A stretch of 6,449 bases of DNA from an uncultured Haemophilus sp. (GTDB taxonomy: Bacteria > Pseudomonadota > Gammaproteobacteria > Enterobacterales > Pasteurellaceae). Of this stretch, positions 1-5,131 are shown in pieces. The stretch covers positions 1 through 6,449 of the forward strand of contig NZ_CALJRX010000043.1 of assembly GCF_937976265.1 (NCBI RefSeq), read 5' to 3'. A program made the translations under genes and the position numbers. The stretch's first letter is position 1, and the number at the start of each line of letters is the position of its first letter. The notes under the pieces were generated by a model that was not told the origin of the DNA, ran no database searches, and worked only from the letters and a program-made list of their open reading frames with translations.

Positions 1-986
1 GCCCATTTACTGATACTTGCCCAAACTTTATGCCCTTCCACCAACACCGCAATATCAATACGATTCTCCTGCGGAACGATTTGTACAATTTGTCCTCGTA
101 AGATATTACGAATGCTCGTTTGCTCTGGCTTGCTGAGAGTGAGTGACACATCGGAACTATAAATACAGACGCGCACTTTTTCATTTGCTTGATGATGCAC
201 TTCGTTGATCCAAAGCTGTTGTTCGCCCAAAGAAAGTGCGGTCATTTTATAAGTTGGATTATGCAAATATACTGGCAATGCCAACACACTACTCTGCTCC
301 GATTCGCCTTTCCAAGGGGCAAATAACGGACTGTTCCACACATTCTCTAAGGTGTCATAGGCTTTCACTTTGCCGTTTTCCATCAGCACAACGCGATCGG
401 CCAAACGTAATAATTCGTCCAAACTGTGCGTCACATATAAAATCGGCACATTAATTTCTTTGGATAGACTTTCCAGATATTGCATAAGCTCACGTTTGCG
501 AGGCACATCTAAAGCTGAAAGCGGTTCATCCATTAACAAAATATCAGGATCTGTTAATAAAGCTCGCCCAATCGCCACACGTTGTTTTTCGCCCCCCGAT
601 AAAGTAAGCGGATAGCGTTTGAGTAACGGTTCAATACCAAGTAGCTGAACGATATAGTCAAAGTCTTCACGGCTGACGTTCTTCATGCCATAACGTAAAT
701 TCCCTTTGACGTTGTAATGCGGAAATAAACGTGCATCTTGGAATACGTAACCAATTTTGCGCTGATGCACGGGGAGATTCTCACCGTTCTCCACATCGAC
801 CAAAGTGCGGTCATTTAAACGAATAAATCCTTGATCGGGATGCGTTAAACCACTCACCAAATTAATCAATGAGGTTTTACCCGAACCTGACAAACCAAAA
901 ATAGCCGTCACGCCTTGAGTTGGCAGTTGCAGATCTGCTCGTAAGGTTAGGCTGCCTAATTGTTGTTGTACATTAATGTGTAGCAT
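1..986 (-). CDS. modC: Molybdate ABC transporter ATP-binding protein ModC (3' end cut by window edge)
   Basis: ATPase subunit of the ModABC molybdate importer, acting on the cytoplasmic face of the inner membrane. From the ATG at 984-986 there are 328 complete codons without a stop, running off position 1. E. coli ModC has about 352 residues, so roughly the last 24 are missing. Visible motifs are Walker A GLSGSGKT (31-38), Q-loop Gln83 in VFQDARLF, signature LSGGE (129-133), Walker B ILLMDEP (149-155) with Glu154, D-loop SALD, and switch His187 in THSLDE. After the ATPase domain comes a C-terminal TOBE/Mop-like region (about 290 onward, LRGQIVQIVPQ), which in this family binds oxyanion. The start codon lies inside the end of modB (14-base overlap, other frame), suggesting translational coupling. 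The ATPase motifs and position after modAB make the call firm. A sulfate-type ATPase is less likely. Confidence 0.96.
   Translation of the reverse strand, partial: MLHINVQQQLGSLTLRADLQLPTQGVTAIFGLSGSGKTSLINLVSGLTHPDQGFIRLNDRTLVDVENGENLPVHQRKIGYVFQDARLFPHYNVKGNLRYGMKNVSREDFDYIVQLLGIEPLLKRYPLTLSGGEKQRVAIGRALLTDPDILLMDEPLSALDVPRKRELMQYLESLSKEINVPILYVTHSLDELLRLADRVVLMENGKVKAYDTLENVWNSPLFAPWKGESEQSSVLALPVYLHNPTYKMTALSLGEQQLWINEVHHQANEKVRVCIYSSDVSLTLSKPEQTSIRNILRGQIVQIVPQENRIDIAVLVEGHKVWASISKW
234..242 (+). repeat. DNA uptake sequence (Hin-type USS), inside modC
   Basis: Exact AAGTGCGGT preceded by A and followed by the AT-rich flank CATTTTATAA, as in extended Pasteurellaceae uptake sequences. On the coding strand it reads ACC GCA CTT and encodes Thr-Ala-Leu in the linker before the C-terminal domain of ModC. 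It marks DNA preferred by the competence uptake machinery. Confidence 0.93.
803..811 (+). repeat. DNA uptake sequence (Hin-type USS), inside modC
   Basis: Exact AAGTGCGGT with a preceding A and the AT-rich flank CATTTAAA. On the coding strand it falls in a different frame from the copy at 234, encoding part of Asp-Arg-Thr-Leu between Walker A and the Q-loop of ModC. Confidence 0.93.
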
Positions 987-1689
987 CACCTTGCCCCAAT
1001 TTTTTCTGCATCCGTTTACTTAAGGCTTCAGAAAGCAATAAAGAAATTAATGAAAGGATCACCGCAAACAAGCAAAGTCGTGCTGTTTGTGCTTCTGCGC
1101 CAGGTGTTTGGATAAATGAATACATTGCTAAAGGAATGGTTTGGGTTTCCCCTGCAATATTAGATACGAAGGTAATGGTTGCGCCAAATTCCCCTAAAGA
1201 GCGAGCAAAACCTAATACTAAACCCGCCAATACACCTGGGAGAGAAAGAGGTAGCGTGATTGTAAAAAAGACTCGCCAAGGCGAAGCGCCAAGCGTTTGT
1301 GCGGCTTGCTCTAATTTAAAATCAATGCTTTCCAAGGAAAGACGAATTGCCCGCACAACCAATGGAAATGCCACCACCGCTGAAGCTAATACCGCTCCCT
1401 TCCAGCTAAAGCCGAAGGATAAGCCAAACCATTGATATAAATACTTGCCGATAAAACCGTTACGCCCCATGGCGACTAATAATAAATAACCGATTACCAC
1501 TGGCGGTAACACCAAAGGCAGATTAATAATTCCTGTAATCAAAGACTTACCGTAAAATTCCTTACGAGCCAGTAACCAAGCGATAAAAATTGCGAAGGGC
1601 AAACTCCAAAGCATAGAATTCAATCCGACAATCATGCTTAAGTGAATCGCATCCCATTCCATCGGGTTTAATTGAAACCAAGAGAGCAA
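973..1689 (-). CDS. modB: Molybdate ABC transporter permease ModB, TTG start
   Basis: Inner-membrane channel subunit that accepts molybdate from ModA and couples to ModC. It has 238 residues (E. coli ModB about 229). Several hydrophobic segments are visible (about 17-40, 53-74, 98-115, 148-166, 203-222). The conserved run LPLVLPPVVIGYLLL lies at 57-71. The EAA loop that docks the ATPase is EQAAQTLGASPWRV (127-140), followed by TITLP and ARSLGEFGATITF. The start is a TTG (1687-1689). It has a good ribosome binding site AAGGA (1696-1700) six bases upstream, whereas the in-frame ATG at codon 10 (1660-1662) has none. The protein ends within modC (14-base overlap). It is separated from modA by 94 bases holding a terminator-like hairpin and a ModE-like half-site. 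Confidence 0.95.
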   Translation of the reverse strand: MLSWFQLNPMEWDAIHLSMIVGLNSMLWSLPFAIFIAWLLARKEFYGKSLITGIINLPLVLPPVVIGYLLLVAMGRNGFIGKYLYQWFGLSFGFSWKGAVLASAVVAFPLVVRAIRLSLESIDFKLEQAAQTLGASPWRVFFTITLPLSLPGVLAGLVLGFARSLGEFGATITFVSNIAGETQTIPLAMYSFIQTPGAEAQTARLCLFAVILSLISLLLSEALSKRMQKKLGQGDATH

Positions 1690-1703
1690 AATATTTCCTT
1701 GTG

Positions 1704-1714
1704 TATATATCGAT
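1704..1714 (-). promoter_or_regulatory. ModE-like half-site upstream of modB
   Basis: On the - strand this reads ATCGATATATA. It matches 10 of 11 bases of the left half of the E. coli ModE consensus as I recall it (ATCGCTATATA-N6/7-TATATAACGAT). It ends three bases before the modB ribosome binding site. No good second half is found at the expected spacing (best about 6 of 11 at N8), so this is one half-site only. It also contains part of the perfect palindrome ATATCGATAT (1707-1716), and chance in AT-rich DNA is a real alternative. Confidence 0.35.
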
Positions 1715-1740
1715 ATGACGAAATTTCTTTAGAGATAATA

Positions 1741-1763
1741 AAAAGGACAGTTGCCTGTCCTTT
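1741..1763 (-). terminator. Hairpin with T tract between modA and modB (partial terminator or processing site)
   Basis: A perfect 9-bp stem (1742-1750 with 1755-1763, AAAGGACAG/CTGTCCTTT) closes a 4-base loop that reads GCAA in the mod transcript, a stable GNRA-type tetraloop. On the - strand it is followed by further T-rich sequence (TTATTATCTC). It begins 20 bases after the modA stop codon. The layout fits an intrinsic terminator or 3' stabilising hairpin that lets modA accumulate above modBC. Because modB and modC lie downstream without a clear promoter of their own, some read-through is expected. Confidence 0.72.
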
Positions 1764-1783
1764 CTTTATAAAGTCTGAGCTCA

Positions 1784-2545
1784 TTATTTCACAGAGAAAC
1801 CATATTCAACAAATATTTTTTTCGCTGCGCTCGACTCTAAGTAATTCAGGAAATCACGGGTATCCGCATTGTCACGATCTTTTAAAATCGCAACCGGATA
1901 TTCAATCGGTTTATGACTGTCTTTCGGGAATACACCTACTGCTTTCACGTCTTTACTCACTTTCGCATCGGTGCTATACACAATACCGTAAGGCGCTTCA
2001 GCTCGTTCAACTAAGGCTAATGCACCACGCACGTCTTTCGCACGCGCTAATCTATCTTTAACTTGATCCCATAAATTCAAGTTGGTTAATGCTTCTTTTG
2101 CATATTGTCCAGCTGGAACGTGTGCAGGATCACCCACAGATAAATAGCTATCTTTTAAACCTTTAATCCATTCACCTTTAGCAATATCCACTGAATTAAC
2201 AGCACTTTTAGCCGGCGCAATTAATACTAATTCATTGCCTACTAATACTTTTTCAGTTTCTTTTACAGTGAGATTTTTGTCTGATAAATATTCCATCCAT
2301 TTTTTGCTAGCTGAAATAAATAAGTCTGCAGGTGCACCTTCTTCAATTTGTTTTGCAAGGGTGGAAGAAGAAGCAAAAGAGAAAACCACGGTATTATTTG
2401 GCTTTTCAGTTTGATATTGATCCGCAATTTGTTGTAACGCATCCGTCATTGAAGCTGCTGCAAACACAGTCACTTTTGCTGATGCAGCAAAAGATACCCC
2501 CATACCCGCAATTAAAAGTGCGGTTGCAAATTTAGTTAATTTCAT
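1784..2545 (-). CDS. modA: Periplasmic molybdate-binding protein ModA
   Basis: High-affinity substrate-binding protein that captures molybdate (and usually tungstate) in the periplasm and delivers it to ModBC. It has 253 residues (E. coli ModA about 257). The N-terminus is a classic Sec signal peptide: Lys2/Lys5, hydrophobic core 7-19, and cleavage expected after Ala-Ser-Ala (23), leaving mature KVTVFAAAS. Ligand-contact positions known from E. coli ModA are present: Ser32 in AAAS, the Ser59-61 run in FASSSTLA, Ala145 in HVPAGQYA, Val172 in DVRGALALVER, and Tyr190 in APYGIVYSTDA. No lipobox cysteine is seen, so it is a soluble rather than lipid-anchored protein. The ATG has the ribosome binding site AGGAG (2553-2557) seven bases upstream. 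It is the first gene of modABC, divergent from modE. Confidence 0.97.
   Translation of the reverse strand: MKLTKFATALLIAGMGVSFAASAKVTVFAAASMTDALQQIADQYQTEKPNNTVVFSFASSSTLAKQIEEGAPADLFISASKKWMEYLSDKNLTVKETEKVLVGNELVLIAPAKSAVNSVDIAKGEWIKGLKDSYLSVGDPAHVPAGQYAKEALTNLNLWDQVKDRLARAKDVRGALALVERAEAPYGIVYSTDAKVSKDVKAVGVFPKDSHKPIEYPVAILKDRDNADTRDFLNYLESSAAKKIFVEYGFSVK
2516..2524 (+). repeat. DNA uptake sequence (Hin-type USS), inside the modA signal peptide
   Basis: Exact AAGTGCGGT. On the coding strand it reads ACC GCA CTT, giving Thr-Ala-Leu in the hydrophobic core of the ModA signal peptide, a position that tolerates such sequence because only hydrophobicity matters. Confidence 0.93.
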
Positions 2546-2556
2546 TATTTATCTCC

Positions 2557-2576
2557 TATATAAATGAAACTATATA
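2557..2576. promoter_or_regulatory. Candidate ModE operator upstream of modA
   Basis: Two TATATA half-sites (2557-2562 and 2571-2576) are separated by 8 bases, giving a CTATATA-N8-TATATA layout close to the core of the ModE consensus. The outer CG bases of the consensus are absent, the spacing is one base too long, and a third TATA tract (2585-2588) gives alternative pairings. So the exact site is uncertain. The location just downstream of a plausible modA -10 box and over the expected start point fits repression by the ModE encoded next door. Confidence 0.45.
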
Positions 2577-2582
2577 TAAAAA

Positions 2583-2611
2583 AATATACTACGGGCAAAT
2601 TATAACTTGAA
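2583..2611 (-). promoter_or_regulatory. Candidate sigma-70 promoter of modABC
   Basis: On the - strand TTCAAG (2606-2611) is followed after 17 bases by TATATT (2583-2588). The -10 is good and the -35 is weak. Transcription would start near 2576, giving a leader of about 30 bases. A perfect TATAAT also occurs on this strand (2599-2604) but lacks a recognisable -35. The region is very AT-rich, so other choices are possible. Confidence 0.4.
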
Positions 2612-2648
2612 TTTTTAAATAAGCATACAGAAAAACTTAAAGATCAAG

Positions 2649-2654
2649 TAAAAT
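2649..2654 (+). promoter_or_regulatory. Candidate -10 box of modE
   Basis: TAAAAT (five of six matches to TATAAT) lies about 29 bases before the modE start. No convincing -35 is visible at 16-18 bases upstream; TTGAAT at 2607-2612 is too far away. This is a weak call in AT-rich DNA. Confidence 0.2.
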
Positions 2655-2671
2655 AAACAAAATTGTGTATT

Positions 2672-2677
2672 AGGAGG
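2672..2677 (+). promoter_or_regulatory. Strong modE ribosome binding site that decides between two adjacent ATGs
   Basis: A full AGGAGG lies only 2 bases before the first ATG (2680) but 5 bases before the second (2683). The second spacing is in the productive range, so initiation at 2683 is favoured. Confidence 0.75.
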
Positions 2678-2682
2678 AGATG

Positions 2683-3450
2683 ATGAAACAAACTGAAATT
2701 TTACTGACGATCAAACTTCATCAAGAATTATTTATTGATCCAAAACGTGTTCGCCTCTTAAAAGAAATTAAAGAATGTGGCTCCATCAACCAAGCAGCCA
2801 AAAACGCCAAAGTAAGCTATAAAAGTGCTTGGGATCACCTTGAAGCAATGAATAAAATCAGCCCCAAACCGCTTTTAGAACGTAATATCGGTGGGAAAAA
2901 TGGGGGCGGTACCTCATTAACCACTTATGCCGAGCGTTTGCTGCAGCTTTATGATTTGCTCGAACAAACACAAGAGCACGCCTTTCATATTCTGCAAGAT
3001 GAGACGATCCCACTAAACAGCCTACTTTCAGCAACGGCAAAATTCTCCTTACAAAGTAGCGCTCGCAATCAATTTTTCGGTAAGGTGGCAAGCCAACATA
3101 TTGTGGACTCTCGCTGTATTGTTGCAGTAAACATTCAGGATTTAGCTCACCCATTACATGTTTCGATCACAATGCGCAGCGCTGAGCGTCTCAGACTCAT
3201 TACTGAAAAAGAAGTGATGGTCATGTTTAAAGCCCCTTGGGTGAAAATTAGTGCCACCCCATTAGAAGAAAAAAATAACCTTTTCCAAGCAACAATTCTT
3301 TCAATGCAGAATGAAGAAGCGATTTTGCGAATAAAGGACAGCTCAATTGAATGTTGTGCCAGCATTCATAGCAAAGATGGTTGGAAAGTGGGACAAGATG
3401 TGTGGTTACACGTGGATCCAGAACAGATTATTTTGGCAACATTGAAATAA
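2683..3450 (+). CDS. modE: Molybdate-responsive transcriptional regulator ModE
   Basis: Cytoplasmic dimeric repressor/activator that binds molybdate and then DNA. In E. coli it represses modABC and activates some molybdoenzyme and cofactor genes. It has 255 residues from the ATG at 2683 (256 from the adjacent ATG at 2680), against about 262 in E. coli. An N-terminal winged helix-turn-helix (about 20-60) contains GSINQAAKNAKVSYKSAWD, which matches the LysR-like ModE fold, with the glycine-rich wing GGKNGGG near 72-78. A linker helix QLYDLLEQ precedes PLNSLLSATAKFSLQ. SARNQFFG (near 127) opens the first of two Mop/TOBE molybdate-binding domains, followed by KAPWVKIS. The second Mop domain fills the C-terminus, ending IILATLK. 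It is divergent from modABC and probably autoregulatory or at least shares the control region. Confidence 0.96.
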   Translation: MKQTEILLTIKLHQELFIDPKRVRLLKEIKECGSINQAAKNAKVSYKSAWDHLEAMNKISPKPLLERNIGGKNGGGTSLTTYAERLLQLYDLLEQTQEHAFHILQDETIPLNSLLSATAKFSLQSSARNQFFGKVASQHIVDSRCIVAVNIQDLAHPLHVSITMRSAERLRLITEKEVMVMFKAPWVKISATPLEEKNNLFQATILSMQNEEAILRIKDSSIECCASIHSKDGWKVGQDVWLHVDPEQIILATLK

Positions 3451-3460
3451 TCCCAAAAAC

Positions 3461-3499
3461 AAAAAGTGCGGTTAAAAATTAACCGCACATTTTTATTTT
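3461..3499. terminator. Bidirectional intrinsic terminator built from an inverted uptake-sequence pair
   Basis: GTGCGGTTAA (3466-3475) pairs perfectly with TTAACCGCAC (3479-3488) around an AAA loop. Five T, an A and four T follow on the + strand (3490-3499). Reading the - strand, a TTTTTGTTTTT tract follows. It lies between the convergent stops of modE and yfbR and can serve both. The left arm is an exact uptake sequence and the right arm has one mismatch (ACCGCACAT instead of ACCGCACTT). Confidence 0.88.
3464..3472 (+). repeat. DNA uptake sequence (Hin-type USS), left arm of terminator
   Basis: Exact AAGTGCGGT preceded by A and followed by TAAAAATTAA. It is one of the inverted USS pairs that Pasteurellaceae commonly use as terminators. 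Confidence 0.93.
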
Positions 3500-3502
3500 C
3501 GC

Positions 3503-4096
3503 TTACAACGCAATCTCATCAATTGAGCGTCCAAAACTCGGCAAAAAGACCTGTAAAAAATAATCCATTTCTTGGCTATGCCATTGTTCCATTAAATTTT
3601 CTAAGCGTTTTTTCGCTGTTTTAAATTCATGGTTACCATGCTCTAATTCAAATTGAGCCTTGATATAAGCACAAATCAAATCCGCTTGTTTTACTAGATG
3701 CTTTTCTTCTGGGTTAAATTGCTCGCTATCTAAATATGGCGCAAAACTCTCTTGCAATTCTGTCGGGAGCAAACTAATTAAATGCAATTCTGCAGCCGCT
3801 TCGATATCTTTATAAGCATGGGTGATTTCAGAGTTGAAATATTTAATTGGGGTCGGCAAATCACCAGTAAAAATTTCAGAGGTATCATGATACATTGCCA
3901 TCACTGCAATACGCTCAGGATTCACTTCCCCACCAAAAAATTGATTTTTAATAATGGCTAAGGCTTGTGCCACAAAGGCAACTTGCAGACTATGTTCTGC
4001 TAAGTTTTCCTTTTCAATATTGCGCATCAATGACCAACGCTGAATTAAGCGAAGACGATCTAAACAGGCAAAAAAGTGACTGGTTTTAACTTCCAC
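3503..4096 (-). CDS. yfbR: 5'-deoxynucleotidase YfbR, HD-domain phosphohydrolase, GTG start
   Basis: Dephosphorylates deoxyribonucleoside 5'-monophosphates in the cytoplasm, feeding nucleotide salvage and limiting dNMP pools. It has 197 residues (E. coli YfbR 199) and is colinear with it. The metal-binding HD set is His35 (AEHS), His70-Asp71 (YHD) and Asp139 (KQADLICAY). Arg20-Trp21 in the LIQRWSLMRN motif corresponds to the substrate-selecting Arg-Trp of E. coli, and TGDLPTPIKYFN and SQEMDYF are also kept. The start is GTG (4094-4096) with ribosome binding site AAGGA (4103-4107) six bases upstream. That site overlaps the degS stop codon, so translation is probably coupled. It is the last gene of its cluster and is followed by the shared terminator. 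Confidence 0.95.
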   Translation of the reverse strand: MEVKTSHFFACLDRLRLIQRWSLMRNIEKENLAEHSLQVAFVAQALAIIKNQFFGGEVNPERIAVMAMYHDTSEIFTGDLPTPIKYFNSEITHAYKDIEAAAELHLISLLPTELQESFAPYLDSEQFNPEEKHLVKQADLICAYIKAQFELEHGNHEFKTAKKRLENLMEQWHSQEMDYFLQVFLPSFGRSIDEIAL

Positions 4097-4105
4097 AATA
4101 TATCC

Positions 4106-5128
4106 TTAATTAAACGGCAACTCTTCAATAATCACGGGAAGATCAATCACTTTACCTAAGCGAGAAATAGTCACAATGACTTCTGTATTCGGTTTAGTAT
4201 CACTGATAATTTGCATCATTTCACGAATAGACAGGTTATCTTGTTTATTTAAACGTAAAATCACATCACCGACCTGGATACCTGCTTTGGCGGCAGGACT
4301 ATTCGCTGTCACGCCAGTAATCACGATACCACCGTTTGAATTAGCGGTGATTTCACTTTGTACCCCAAAATAACCACGAATCACGCGTCCATCGCGAATA
4401 ATTTTATATAACACATCATTGGCAATACTAATTGGAATCGCAAAATTTAACCCTTCTGCAATTTCATTGGCTGTTTTACCGATACTTAACGTGCTGATCC
4501 CTACTAATTCGCCAGCTGAGTTAATCAACGCGCCACCTGAATTACCACGATTAATCGATGCGTCTGTTTGAATAAAGTTTTGACGACCTAAGGAATCCCC
4601 TACCGCACTACGCCCTACCGCACTGATAATCCCTTGGGAAACACTTTGACCGAGGTTATACGGGTTACCAATAGCAAGAGCAATATCACCAACTCGTACT
4701 TGGCGTTCTTTATTTTGTGGAATGGTAGAAAGATTGGTTGCTTTGATTTTTAATACCGCAAGATCCGTCAAATTATCCGAACCGATTAAATTCGCTTCAT
4801 AAATATTGCCGTTTTGCAGTGCGACTACAATTTGATCGGCATTTTGAATAACGTGTTTATTGGTAAGAATATAACCGTCTTTCGTCATAATCACGCCAGA
4901 ACCTAAGTTATTTACTTGTAATTGATCGCTATCATTAATGCTGGCAGAAGAAAAAGAGCGGTTGTACACGTTCACGACGGCAGGAGAAGCAATTCTCACG
5001 GCACTATTAAACGAAACGATATCATCAGCAGAGAAAAGGTTGCTGTTATTGAGCTTAGGAACGGCAAATAAAATAACACCTGCCGCAGCAAGCCCCCAAA
5101 GGGCGGAATGGAAAAGTTTTTTAAACAT
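4106..5128 (-). CDS. degS: Inner-membrane serine endoprotease DegS (sigma-E pathway)
   Basis: Membrane-anchored periplasmic protease of the HtrA family. In E. coli it senses misfolded outer-membrane proteins through its PDZ domain and cleaves anti-sigma factor RseA, releasing sigma-E. It has 340 residues (E. coli 355). One N-terminal membrane anchor spans about 8-24 with no signal cleavage motif. The trypsin-like domain has the full triad: His92 (TNKHV), Asp122 (LTDLAVL) and Ser197 (GNSGGA). A single C-terminal PDZ domain begins near 252 (GYFGV) and contains SPAAKAGIQVGDVI. One anchor and one PDZ separate it from DegP/DegQ, which have cleaved signals and two PDZ domains. The L3 loop at 169-181 carries a SAVGR/SAVGD duplication. 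The ATG comes 3 bases after the ribD stop with only a weak AAAGA ribosome binding site, suggesting coupled translation. Confidence 0.95.
   Translation of the reverse strand: MFKKLFHSALWGLAAAGVILFAVPKLNNSNLFSADDIVSFNSAVRIASPAVVNVYNRSFSSASINDSDQLQVNNLGSGVIMTKDGYILTNKHVIQNADQIVVALQNGNIYEANLIGSDNLTDLAVLKIKATNLSTIPQNKERQVRVGDIALAIGNPYNLGQSVSQGIISAVGRSAVGDSLGRQNFIQTDASINRGNSGGALINSAGELVGISTLSIGKTANEIAEGLNFAIPISIANDVLYKIIRDGRVIRGYFGVQSEITANSNGGIVITGVTANSPAAKAGIQVGDVILRLNKQDNLSIREMMQIISDTKPNTEVIVTISRLGKVIDLPVIIEELPFN
4598..4624 (-). repeat. Tandem 15-bp-period repeat of near-uptake sequences in the degS L3 loop
   Basis: On the coding strand AGTGCGGTAGGG occurs twice, identical over 12 bases with a 15-base period (4613-4624 and 4598-4609). 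Each copy contains AGTGCGGT, eight of nine bases of the uptake core; only the first A is missing. They encode Ser-Ala-Val-Gly twice. Confidence 0.85.
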
Positions 5129-5131
5129 TTT

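Noticed and set aside
1..986. Possible gene-free region or small + strand genes at 236-454 and 370-615
   Set aside because: The - strand is an intact modC reading frame with all ABC ATPase motifs that simply runs off the edge; the + strand frames are its shadows.
1707..1716. Perfect palindrome ATATCGATAT as an independent operator
   Set aside because: Ten-base palindromes of this kind are expected by chance in AT-rich DNA; it is noted only as part of the ModE-like half-site.
2858..3154. 98-codon open frame antisense to modE
   Set aside because: It lies fully within modE on the opposite strand, has no ribosome binding site or recognisable family, and is explained by the composition of modE.
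4951..4962. AAGAGCGGT as a further uptake sequence in degS
   Set aside because: It has a mismatch inside the core (T to A) and is a single isolated near-match, so it was not counted.
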